DNA from: Epilithonimonas caeni DSM 17710
GTDB taxonomy: Bacteria; Bacteroidota; Bacteroidia; Flavobacteriales; Weeksellaceae
Reading direction: 5' to 3'
DNA length: 64,000 nucleotides
Assembly (NCBI RefSeq): GCF_000426465.1
Contig: NZ_AUFK01000009.1
Coordinates: 682,001 to 746,000, forward strand
Part shown: piece by piece, positions 24,247 to 32,200 of the stretch
Numbering within the stretch: position 1 is the stretch's first letter
How the letters are laid out: every line of letters starts with the position of its first letter
Translations under genes and position numbers: made by a program
Notes under the pieces: generated by a model
The model's database searches: none
What the model was told of the DNA's origin: nothing
The model's input: only the letters and a program-made list of their open reading frames with translations

Positions 24247-24280
24247 AAAAAAACGCTTCAGAGACCTGAAGCGTTTTTTT
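24247..24280. terminator. Bidirectional terminator
   Basis: AAACGCTTCAG pairs with CTGAAGCGTTT (11 bp) across an AGAC loop, with flanking A and T runs; it lies between convergent genes. Confidence 0.85.
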
Positions 24281-24281
24281 A

Positions 24282-24476
24282 TTATTTTCTCTCTACCAAC
24301 TTACTCCAAGTATGCAGAATATAAACTACTATAATTCCTAAAATCCCTGATGAAATAGAGAATATGAATTTGGTATTTTCATCATCAAAAAATCCTGAAC
24401 GCCAATCGATAGCGTAAACATTGATACCGATAAAAATGATAAAAAGAATTAAGAATACTTTATAAAATGTCTTCAT
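24282..24476 (-). CDS. Small two-TM membrane protein, unknown
   Basis: Protein of 64 residues with hydrophobic segments at about 5-23 and 40-58 and a short polar loop (DWRSGFFDDENTK) between. It lies 12 bp downstream of the marC-family gene on the same strand, so is likely co-transcribed with it. No family recognised. Confidence 0.6.
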   Translation of the reverse strand: MKTFYKVFLILFIIFIGINVYAIDWRSGFFDDENTKFIFSISSGILGIIVVYILHTWSKLVERK

Positions 24477-24488
24477 TTTCTAATAATA

Positions 24489-25091
24489 TTAAAAGTGAAT
24501 GTAATTCTGAAACAGCTGTGCAAAGTTAGCAGTAAATAATTTAATGGAGATGGCCAAAAGCACAATTCCGAAAACTTTTTGTAAAACCTGCAAAGAACCC
24601 TCTCCCATTTTTCTCTCAATCCACGGTGCTAATCTCAAAACGATGTAAACCAATATTGTATTAAGGACAATCCCGCAAATGATATTGATATCGTGGTATT
24701 CTGCCCTTAATGACAAAGTCGTTGTCAAAGTTCCGGCTCCCGCAATCAAAGGGAATGCAATCGGGACAATAGATGCAGCTTGTGGTTGGTTTGTCTTATG
24801 GATTTCTATTCCTAAAATCATTTCTATGGCAATGATGAAAATCACGAAAGCTCCTGCAATCGCAAAAGAATTGACATCTACGCCAATGAACTTCAAAATA
24901 TTATTTCCTATAAAGAGAAAAGCAATCATCAATAATCCAGCAACAATTGCAGCTTTTTCAGACTCAATTTTGCCAAATTTCTGACGAAGCGAAACAATAA
25001 TCGGGACCGAACCCAAAATGTCTATTACAGCAAACAAAACCATAAAAGCGGTCATTGTTTCTTTGATTGAAAACTCTTCTAAAAATCCCAT
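24489..25091 (-). CDS. MarC (UPF0056) family membrane protein
   Basis: Integral membrane protein of 200 residues with about six TM helices. Family features include FAVIDILGSVPIIVSLRQK near the N-terminus and PIAFPLIAGAGTLTTTLSL in the middle. Despite the name, MarC of E. coli was shown not to act in multiple antibiotic resistance; the family role is unknown. It heads a two-gene unit with the small membrane protein downstream. Confidence 0.9.
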   Translation of the reverse strand: MGFLEEFSIKETMTAFMVLFAVIDILGSVPIIVSLRQKFGKIESEKAAIVAGLLMIAFLFIGNNILKFIGVDVNSFAIAGAFVIFIIAIEMILGIEIHKTNQPQAASIVPIAFPLIAGAGTLTTTLSLRAEYHDINIICGIVLNTILVYIVLRLAPWIERKMGEGSLQVLQKVFGIVLLAISIKLFTANFAQLFQNYIHF

Positions 25092-25142
25092 AAATTATAT
25101 TTTAAAGATTTCGCAAAAATATAAAATATTTTTGATAATTCC

Positions 25143-26882
25143 CTAAAGCATTTTATAGATATCCTCTATTTCGTTCAAAATTTCAATTTGCTTATCTACA
25201 GATGAATAAGGAGAATATTTCTCAATATTGATTTTGGTGATCAATTGATTATATTTCTCAAATTGACCCGATCCGAAATTATTTCGGAGATGATCTGAAA
25301 AACTCGAAGAATAATGTTCTTTGCAATATTGGTCAGCATCAACTTTCAATTCCTCAAACGCCTCAAAAAAACCTGAAGGCTGACTTTCACTTATTTTTTT
25401 ATTCAAATAATTGAAATAGGAATCTACTTCAAATTTCTTTTTATTTCTCAAAAGAGCTTCAGTTTCTTCGATATTGATAATCGGTTGGACAGGCATATTT
25501 TTCTTTTCTAGAAGAAGTTTCCTTTTGTCTTTAATTTTCTTATTAAAATAAAGAAACAGCAATGCCCCAATCCCCACAATGAAAAGATTTCCAAAAATCA
25601 CATACCAGCGGATCCCCTTATGTTCCTTTACTTTCAGTTTCTCAGTGCTAATAACCGGAGAATCAACTTTTTCCAGAACATTGTTGGTATATTCGTTTAC
25701 TTTTTGCAAGGTAGTTTTTGCATTAGCAATGTCTTGGGCATTAACTGCGTTCAGGGCCAAAAACTTAGAGCCCACCTCAACATATCTTTCTTCCTTTGGA
25801 TCAAAATACGAAAATCTTTCTGTAGCAATTTTCAAATCTCCCCTTTTCTTTGGAATGATAATATATTGTGCTTCTATATCACCTTCAATTCCTTTGACGG
25901 TTGGAACAGAATTGTTGATGATTTTTGGTTCAAAGACCTCATAGTCAGGAGAAGATAAAATTTTTGGTACGATAGATGGGGAAAGATTACCACAACCTGA
26001 TACTTTTACCGAAATATTAAAAGCCTTGTTGATTTCAAAATTTTCTTTTCCTTTATCGTTCATTTCGATCTTCACATCATATTTCCCAACCGCATTCTTA
26101 AAATTTTCGGGAGCACCTTCCGGCAATTTTTTAACGTTAATTTTTACCTTATTGGAAATGAGAGCTGTTTTATGATTGGCAAAAGGCACTTCCATAGGAG
26201 GAACATCCATTATACCAGCTACTTTTGGGACAACTACAAACATCCCAATAACCTGTGAAGAATAATTATTCTCCGAGTCTTCTATTGATTCATCAAAGTT
26301 AGCGATAGAACGGATCGCAAGGTTCCTGGCAGGCTCAAATCTTGCAGGTTCCAGATGTCGGAAATTCGAAATGTTCCTGGAAAATGCTTTCAAAACGACT
26401 ATAGCAGGCTCATCCTTGTAAACTTCCCGCTCTTCCACCTGCATGCTCAGATACATATTTTTTGCAGTGTTATTAGCAATGGCAAGGGGTTTTTTCTCAG
26501 CTTCTTTTACAATGATATCAATAGGCTCAGTTTTGTACATCTTCCCATTGATCTTTACAAGAGCCGAACCAATTTTAAAATTTCCGGCTTGTTTGGGATC
26601 AAGAGCAAATTGATAAACCATTTGATTGATCCTGATTTTTTTTACGGGATCGATAAATGTATTTTGTTCAGATGCATATTCGTAATTGAATTTTGAGAAA
26701 TCGGGAAGCTTAATGGGGGTTTCCATATTCAGATCCTCCCCAAAGATCTCTAAAACAACAGTAAAAACAAAAGGAGAATTCACCCTACTCTCTTTTGTGT
26801 TGATTTCTGAGTAAAGATTAACCTGAGCAAACGAAAAAACCGATGCTAATGTGAATAATATGTATAAATTTTTTCTTATCAT
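25143..26882 (-). CDS. batD: BatD oxygen-tolerance-type protein
   Basis: Protein of 579 residues with a Sec signal (MIRKNLYILFTLASVFSFAQ), a large extracytoplasmic region of beta-rich repeats (about 20-425) including the BatD signature PFVFTVVLEI and YKDEPAIVVLKAFSR, one TM helix (about 430-450) and a cytoplasmic helical tail of about 125 residues. In Bacteroidetes, Bat proteins are linked to aerotolerance and envelope stress, and work with MoxR ATPases and VWA proteins. Its ATG follows immediately after the batC stop. No batA, batB or moxR is in the window. Confidence 0.88.
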   Translation of the reverse strand: MIRKNLYILFTLASVFSFAQVNLYSEINTKESRVNSPFVFTVVLEIFGEDLNMETPIKLPDFSKFNYEYASEQNTFIDPVKKIRINQMVYQFALDPKQAGNFKIGSALVKINGKMYKTEPIDIIVKEAEKKPLAIANNTAKNMYLSMQVEEREVYKDEPAIVVLKAFSRNISNFRHLEPARFEPARNLAIRSIANFDESIEDSENNYSSQVIGMFVVVPKVAGIMDVPPMEVPFANHKTALISNKVKINVKKLPEGAPENFKNAVGKYDVKIEMNDKGKENFEINKAFNISVKVSGCGNLSPSIVPKILSSPDYEVFEPKIINNSVPTVKGIEGDIEAQYIIIPKKRGDLKIATERFSYFDPKEERYVEVGSKFLALNAVNAQDIANAKTTLQKVNEYTNNVLEKVDSPVISTEKLKVKEHKGIRWYVIFGNLFIVGIGALLFLYFNKKIKDKRKLLLEKKNMPVQPIINIEETEALLRNKKKFEVDSYFNYLNKKISESQPSGFFEAFEELKVDADQYCKEHYSSSFSDHLRNNFGSGQFEKYNQLITKINIEKYSPYSSVDKQIEILNEIEDIYKML

Positions 26883-27623
26883 TTACCAATCCTTTTCGTT
26901 GCTTTGCGGCATCGAATTGGCTTTTTTGTTTAAAATTCTTCTTGCAGTCTCTCTCTCGCGATTTTCAATATCACGCAAAATCATCTTTTCTGCTTCTTCA
27001 GGGATTTTGTTTTCCTGCTTTTTAGGCTGATCAGGTTTTCCTTGATTTTCTCCTTTTTGCTTATCACCTTGTCCGTTTTGTTGATCTTTTTTCTGATTTC
27101 CTTTATCGGACTGGTCTTTATTTTTCTGGTCTTTGCCGTCTCCTTTTCCTTTGTTCGGATCCTGTTTTTGTTTTTGCTTGTCTTTTTTTTCTTTGTCTTT
27201 TAACATTGCAATCTCATAGTTTTTACGAATTGCTTCGTTATAAGGATCCTGCTTCAGGGCTTGTCTATAAAGTTCAGCTGCTTTTTCCGGATTGTTGGAC
27301 TGCATCTGTACATTTCCTTGGTTATAAATTGCTGCAGCCTTTTCATACTTACTTTTAGTCAACTTTGCCGCTTTTTGATATTCAGCAGCAGCTTCTTCAT
27401 ATTTTTTGCTTTTGTACAAGGCATTTCCAAGATTATAATGGGCTGTATAGCTTCCCTCTTTTTCAGCAATTGCCTCCAGATATTTGCTGGAAGAAGCTTC
27501 ATATTCCTTGGCATCAAATTTTTTGTTTCCTTCATAGACCAAAGCATTATAACTCTTCTGTGCTTTTACAATCTGAGAAGAAAATACAATACAAAATACA
27601 GCTATGATTAATCTAAAATCCAT
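26883..27623 (-). CDS. batC: BatC/BatE-like TPR protein
   Basis: Protein of 246 residues. Signal peptide (MDFRLIIAVFCIVFSSQIVKAQ), then three to four TPR units (about 24-140: AHYNLGNALYKSKKYEEAAAEY and AAIYNQGNVQMQSNNPEKAAELY in pieces), then a low-complexity Lys/Gln/Gly/Asp stretch (about 145-210) and a short conserved tail (EAEKMILRDIENRERETARR) typical of BatC. The TPR probably mediates Bat complex assembly. It is the first gene of the batC-batD unit, with a predicted promoter only 6 bp before the ATG. Confidence 0.85.
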   Translation of the reverse strand: MDFRLIIAVFCIVFSSQIVKAQKSYNALVYEGNKKFDAKEYEASSSKYLEAIAEKEGSYTAHYNLGNALYKSKKYEEAAAEYQKAAKLTKSKYEKAAAIYNQGNVQMQSNNPEKAAELYRQALKQDPYNEAIRKNYEIAMLKDKEKKDKQKQKQDPNKGKGDGKDQKNKDQSDKGNQKKDQQNGQGDKQKGENQGKPDQPKKQENKIPEEAEKMILRDIENRERETARRILNKKANSMPQSNEKDW

Positions 27624-27628
27624 TGCTA

Positions 27629-27658
27629 CAAAATTATCCGTTTTATTGTTAAAACCAA
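27629..27658 (-). promoter_or_regulatory. Predicted batC promoter (TTG-N19-TAATTTTG)
   Basis: On the minus strand TTG (27658-27656) and TAATTTTG (27636-27629) are 19 bases apart, an exact fit to the Bacteroidetes -33/-7 consensus. The -7 box ends 5 bases before the ATG, so transcription would begin at or next to the start codon, giving a leaderless or nearly leaderless mRNA. Confidence 0.6.
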
Positions 27659-27708
27659 CACTTTAAAAGTTAAAATTGGGTTAAAAAAGCCTTTAAAATA
27701 AGGAAATT

Positions 27709-27728
27709 TTGTAGATAAAAATCTACAA
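27709..27728. promoter_or_regulatory. 20-bp palindrome TTGTAGAT-aaaa-ATCTACAA
   Basis: Second copy of the palindrome at 3607-3626. On the minus strand it sits about 85 bp upstream of batC and just after a terminator, a position typical of an activator site above a promoter (inference). Confidence 0.5.
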
Positions 27729-27732
27729 GAAA

Positions 27733-27765
27733 ATAAAAAAACCACCAAAATTGGTTTTGATGGTT
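27733..27765 (-). terminator. Terminator after the ABC exporter operon
   Basis: On the minus strand AACCATCAAAA pairs with TTTTGGTGGTT (11 bp, one wobble) and is followed by a T run. It lies about 105 bp past the permease stop. Confidence 0.75.
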
Positions 27766-27872
27766 GTATCATATTTTAATCTCAGTTATAAATATAATTA
27801 TATTTAACTTTAATTAAGAAATATTAAACTATTGATATATTTATCTTTACAATATCTCATTTAAAGTAATTA

Positions 27873-28718
27873 TTACCAGTCTTTTTTCTTAAGTATCCAA
27901 TAGCTTCCCAATATAAAAATTGTTGACCAGACAATACAAGCAATTACACTGTACCAAGGATATTCAAATTTGAACCGCATCCCTAACAATTGTGCCATAT
28001 TAGTTCTTATCAATGGATTAGGAATCAAATTCGACATGCTTTCCAAAGGCAAATAATCTGTATAGAAAGTGGTTGTACTCAAAACTTTAGCTTTTTCCAA
28101 TTCAGTAATATTTTGTTGAGCTCTAAAAGTCTCAATACCGATTAAAATTTTCTCTACAAACCAAAACATAAAAAATCCAAGAAACACAAAAATCGATTTT
28201 CTGAAAAGAATGGATAGAAACATTAGAAACGAAAAGAAGCTAAATAACTTCAAAAAGTAATTGAAGATGAAATATATTTCTTTAGTGACCAGATCACCCT
28301 CTTGTGTTACCGAATAACTCTTTCCTAGCATAAAAGCGATCACAAAAACCAATAATGTTGAAAAAGCAGTGAAAGTCAAGATGGTCAAAAGTTTTGAAAA
28401 AACAAACTCTTCCCGACTCAATCCATCAATTATATTCTGCTTGAACATCCTATTGCTAAACTCCTGACATATAGAGAAAACAATAATACAACCAAGGAAA
28501 ATCTTCAGCAATCCTACAATATAAGTCGTGAAATTCCAAACACCTGGAAAGTTATACATCCCCTGCTCTTTAAGATTGATTTTCATCCCTAAAATATCAA
28601 AATCTACCAAACCAATAAACAGCAGAACAATAAGAACAACAAAATACAAACCTGAAAAAATCTTTAAAGGTCTGTAATTCAGATTCTTGAGATATTCTAA
28701 TTTTAATAATCGTATCAT
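27873..28718 (-). CDS. ABC-2 type transporter permease
   Basis: Integral membrane protein of 281 residues with about six TM helices (for example 21-41, 62-85, 110-130, 150-190, 255-275), the layout of ABC-2 permeases. The N-terminus MIRLLKLEYLKNLNYRPLKI is typical of exporter permeases of Bacteroidetes. It overlaps the ATPase stop by 4 bp (ATGA), so the two form one transporter. The substrate is not evident. Confidence 0.85.
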   Translation of the reverse strand: MIRLLKLEYLKNLNYRPLKIFSGLYFVVLIVLLFIGLVDFDILGMKINLKEQGMYNFPGVWNFTTYIVGLLKIFLGCIIVFSICQEFSNRMFKQNIIDGLSREEFVFSKLLTILTFTAFSTLLVFVIAFMLGKSYSVTQEGDLVTKEIYFIFNYFLKLFSFFSFLMFLSILFRKSIFVFLGFFMFWFVEKILIGIETFRAQQNITELEKAKVLSTTTFYTDYLPLESMSNLIPNPLIRTNMAQLLGMRFKFEYPWYSVIACIVWSTIFILGSYWILKKKDW

Positions 28719-29614
28719 GAGTTGGATTGTTTTACAAGTTCGAGGAATTGGGTTTCAAGGCTTTCTTTTTTCTTCTGGAGATGAGAAAGAGAAATTCCTT
28801 TTTCGAATAATTTTTTATTGAGTTCCGATGCAGAAATATCGCTAGAAATCTGGGCAATTATAAGGTTATCCTGTTCTTTTACAGAAGAGAAAATCCCGAA
28901 AGATCCAAGAACAGAAACAAGCTCAGAAATATTATCCGCTTTCAGTTCAAAGAAACCTTTTGTATTGCTCATGGCATCCACAGAACCGGAATAGATCGCA
29001 TTTCCTTGTTTCAGAACGATAACGTGGGAACAGATTTTCTCTATCTCGTCCAAAAGATGGCTTGCAACAATGATCGTAGTTCCCGATTTTGCAATTGAAT
29101 TAATAATATCTCTGATCTGAATAATTCCTTCCGGATCAAGTCCGTTTGTAGGCTCATCCAAAATTAAAACTTCAGGATCTGCAAGCAAAGCAGAAGCAAT
29201 CGCCAAACGTTGCTTCATTCCCAAAGAATAGGTTTTAAATGCATCTTTTTTTCTCGTCAAAAGGTTGACCACTTCCAATACCTCATCAATTCTTGAATAC
29301 GGAATCTCTTTGATCGTTGCTACAATTTCAAGATTCTTTTCCGCACTTAGATAGGGATAGAAATTTGGCTGCTCTATAATTGCTCCGATTTTTTTGAGCG
29401 TATGAGTATCCGTTCCTTCTTTTCCAAACCATTTCCAGCTGCCGGAAGTTGGATTGATCGTAGAAAGCAGCATCCCGAAAGTGGTTGACTTCCCACTTCC
29501 ATTAGGTCCTAAAAGACCATAGACATTACCTTTTTCTACATCGAAGGAAATATTGTTGACCGCAATATGTTTGAACTTTTTGGTCAAGTTTTTTACTTCC
29601 AAAATTTTTTCCAT
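28715..29614 (-). CDS. ABC transporter ATP-binding protein
   Basis: ATPase of 299 residues. Walker A GLLGPNGSGKSTTFG (about 33-47), Q loop, signature YSLGMKQRLAIA, Walker B EVLILDEPTNGLDPEG, switch His in VASHLLDE, and a C-terminal extension of about 80 residues as in CcmA/BcrA-type ATPases. It powers the permease encoded just downstream. BcrA-like pairs export peptides or lipids; that role is only a possibility here. Confidence 0.93.
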   Translation of the reverse strand: MEKILEVKNLTKKFKHIAVNNISFDVEKGNVYGLLGPNGSGKSTTFGMLLSTINPTSGSWKWFGKEGTDTHTLKKIGAIIEQPNFYPYLSAEKNLEIVATIKEIPYSRIDEVLEVVNLLTRKKDAFKTYSLGMKQRLAIASALLADPEVLILDEPTNGLDPEGIIQIRDIINSIAKSGTTIIVASHLLDEIEKICSHVIVLKQGNAIYSGSVDAMSNTKGFFELKADNISELVSVLGSFGIFSSVKEQDNLIIAQISSDISASELNKKLFEKGISLSHLQKKKESLETQFLELVKQSNS

Positions 29615-29704
29615 AGAAATATTTTATATACAAGTCTGATTCTTGACAACATTGTTACTTTGATTTGTACGGTTTTTGTTTAAATTCATAAAAACATTTT
29701 AAAA

Positions 29705-31051
29705 ATGATTCAAAATATCTCCGAATTTTCTAAAAAGCTGGACGTTTCCGAAGAAAGCATCAAACAATTTATCCAGGATTTTGACCTTGAGATCTCTGAT
29801 TGTCTTTCTCCGAATCTCAATATTACCCAAAATTTTGAAAGATTTGCCATAGAAAATCAGGAATTTCTAAAAAAATATGATGAAGACCTGAATAAGGAAA
29901 AAACTGCAGATGATATTTCGAAAAGAATCCATCAACCGAAAGAAAAAATAGAACAGATCATTCAAGATCAATTCCCTAATATTTATGATAACGGGATCTA
30001 CAAATCATCAATATCAACATTCGGGATAGATAATCAGCTTGGTGGGAATTATCAGTTCATTTACAATTATTTTGGAGATAAAACTGAGCTCAAACAAAGA
30101 GATTTCATTGGTTACAGAGATCTATTCTTTTATATTTCAGACATGCTGGAACCTTTCCTTAATCCGGAACAATCTGAAAATTGGGGAATCCAGAAAGCTG
30201 CTGGTATTATTGTTTATGGGCCTCCGGGAAGCGGAAAGATCTTCTGGGCCAAAAAAATTGCAGAGATGATCGATTTTGATTTTTTCGAAATCCGAAAATC
30301 TCAATTAAAATCGATTCTGGTCAATGATAAAAAAACAAGCTTTGATGAATACCTTTCTCAAATACTCAAAAAGGACAAGGTCATTTTGTTCCTCGAAAAC
30401 TTTGACGAGATAATGATGCAAAGGCAGGAAAGGCAGATCATCAATTCTGATCATGAAGATGTAAAAGAAAGTACACTCCACAACATCGAAAAATTCGAAA
30501 AAGAAAACATTGTGATGATCGGTTCTGCAAAAGAACTGATCGGAATAGAACCAGAGATCCTTGCGCCGGGAAGATTTGATGTTTTGATTCCGGTTTTCCC
30601 GCCAAACAAACAGGAAAGAGCTGAGATGCTGCTTTTCAACATGACAAAGAATCTGAACGAAAATGCAACTTTGCTTAAAATATTAAAAAACAACAAAGCT
30701 GATCAAATCCCGTTTTGGAAAGAGACTGCTGAGAAAATGAAAGTATTTTCCAACACAATGCTTGTGGATTTCACACAGAGTCTCAAAAAACGGATCCGAA
30801 GTCTTTATATGAAAAACAAAACTGAAGGCATACAGATCAGCCAAGTAATTCTAGATGCTTCTCTGAAAGAATCAGCTTCTAAACTGACTGGTGAATACCT
30901 CAATAATGTTCAACAATTTTTATCCGAAGCCGAAGATAATTCTTATGACCGCTTTGCTGCCAGGATCGAAGACCTGAAACAAGAACTCGAAACCTACAAA
31001 GCGAAAGACGAACCAATCAGAACCATCGGATTCCATATAAACGAAGAATAA
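29705..31051 (+). CDS. AAA+ ATPase-fold protein with altered Walker motifs
   Basis: Protein of 448 residues. N-terminal helical region (about 1-110), AAA domain (about 135-320), C-terminal helical/coiled-coil region (to 448). The P loop reads GPPGSGKI (172-179): Ile replaces the usual Thr/Ser that holds Mg2+. The Walker B strand reads VILFLENFDEI (226-236) where most AAA proteins have an hhhhDE ending, so the usual Asp-Glu is Glu-Asn (231-232). The sensor/arginine-finger zone PGRFD is kept. It may bind nucleotide without normal hydrolysis. It stands alone between an ABC exporter and an SPFH gene. Function unknown. Confidence 0.8.
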   Translation: MIQNISEFSKKLDVSEESIKQFIQDFDLEISDCLSPNLNITQNFERFAIENQEFLKKYDEDLNKEKTADDISKRIHQPKEKIEQIIQDQFPNIYDNGIYKSSISTFGIDNQLGGNYQFIYNYFGDKTELKQRDFIGYRDLFFYISDMLEPFLNPEQSENWGIQKAAGIIVYGPPGSGKIFWAKKIAEMIDFDFFEIRKSQLKSILVNDKKTSFDEYLSQILKKDKVILFLENFDEIMMQRQERQIINSDHEDVKESTLHNIEKFEKENIVMIGSAKELIGIEPEILAPGRFDVLIPVFPPNKQERAEMLLFNMTKNLNENATLLKILKNNKADQIPFWKETAEKMKVFSNTMLVDFTQSLKKRIRSLYMKNKTEGIQISQVILDASLKESASKLTGEYLNNVQQFLSEAEDNSYDRFAARIEDLKQELETYKAKDEPIRTIGFHINEE

Positions 31052-31080
31052 AAAAAGCCTGAATATTCAGGCTTTTTTTT
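31051..31080. terminator. Bidirectional terminator
   Basis: AAAGCCTGAATATTCAGGCTTT palindrome with flanking A and T runs. It overlaps the stop codon of the convergent SPFH gene by two bases. Confidence 0.8.
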
Positions 31081-32008
31081 ATAAAAATTTCGGATTCTGT
31101 CGATTTGGTTTCGGTGTCTCATCATCTTCAATTTTTTTGGAAACAGCCATTGCCGCCACCAGATCATTCAACATAGAGCTGGCAGCAGTTGGTGTGTTTG
31201 GCAGAAGAACAAGGTTTGAACGGTTGTTTGCGCCAATAGATTGTAGTGTATCATAATGCTGCGTCACAACGATAAGAGCTGAAGCTTCGTGAGGTTCGAT
31301 ATTAACGTTGTTCAAAACTTTTACAGACTCTTCCAGACCTTTTGCAATTTCTCTCCTTTGGTCTGCAATACCTTGTCCTTGCAATTTTTTGGATTCGGCT
31401 TCCGCTTTTGCAACTGCTACAATTCTGATCCTTTGTGCCTCAGATTCATATTCCGCTGCAGTTTTTTCTCTCTCTGCCGCATTGATCCTGTTCATGGCAT
31501 GTTTTACCTGTTCATCCGGATCGATATCCGTCACCAAAGCTTTGATAATATCATAACCATAACTTTGCATTGATTCCTGAAGTTCCGCCTTGACAGCGAC
31601 AGCGATATCATCTTTCTTAAGGAAAACATCATCTAATTTCAACTTTGGCACTTCCGCCCTTACCACATCGAAAACATAAGATGTGATCTGATCATGTGGG
31701 CTCTCCAATCGATAAAAAGCATCAGCAACCTGGGTCCTGATCACTTGAAACTGTACTGAAATTTTCATTCTTACAAAAACATTATCAAGTGTTTTGGTGT
31801 CGATCATTACATCCAATTGCTGGATACGAAGATTCATCCGTTTCGATATCTGATCGATGAATGGTATCTTCAAGTGTAAGCCGGCATGTCTTGCCGAATG
31901 GAATTTTCCCAAGCGTTCCACAAGTGCCGCCGTTTCTTGTTTTACTGTGAAGAATGAGGCAAATAACGTGATAAGCGCGAAAAATACTATAAATCCAATG
32001 TATATCAT
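31079..32008 (-). CDS. SPFH/band 7 (prohibitin-like, slipin) membrane protein
   Basis: Protein of 309 residues: one N-terminal TM (about 2-20), then an SPFH domain (about 25-190: ALVERLGKFHSARHAGLHLK, FQVIRTQVADAFYRLESP) and an Ala/Glu-rich coiled coil (EREKTAAEYESEAQRIRIVA...), ending in a flexible tail. It is of the YbbK/QmcA type, which forms membrane-associated oligomers and affects protein quality control. The usual partner NfeD/YbbL-like gene is not next to it. Confidence 0.92.
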   Translation of the reverse strand: MIYIGFIVFFALITLFASFFTVKQETAALVERLGKFHSARHAGLHLKIPFIDQISKRMNLRIQQLDVMIDTKTLDNVFVRMKISVQFQVIRTQVADAFYRLESPHDQITSYVFDVVRAEVPKLKLDDVFLKKDDIAVAVKAELQESMQSYGYDIIKALVTDIDPDEQVKHAMNRINAAEREKTAAEYESEAQRIRIVAVAKAEAESKKLQGQGIADQRREIAKGLEESVKVLNNVNIEPHEASALIVVTQHYDTLQSIGANNRSNLVLLPNTPTAASSMLNDLVAAMAVSKKIEDDETPKPNRQNPKFL

Positions 32009-32174
32009 AATTTGTTTTTTCTCTAAAGATAACTTTTTCCAAGGAGAATCACAAGTTTAAGTTCCGTTTCAAGTATTGGAAACTTAGATTATTGAAATCT
32101 TAACATAATCGATAAAAACAAAAATTAAATTCATAAAAACAATCATCAAAAAACCTTTATTCGTAAAGATTTTA

Positions 32175-32182
32175 TAAATTTG
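32175..32182 (+). promoter_or_regulatory. Candidate TAnnTTTG promoter for the PNGase F-like gene
   Basis: TAAATTTG lies 19 bp upstream of the ATG at 32201. Confidence 0.45.
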
Positions 32183-32200
32183 TTGTAATAATAATCTAAT

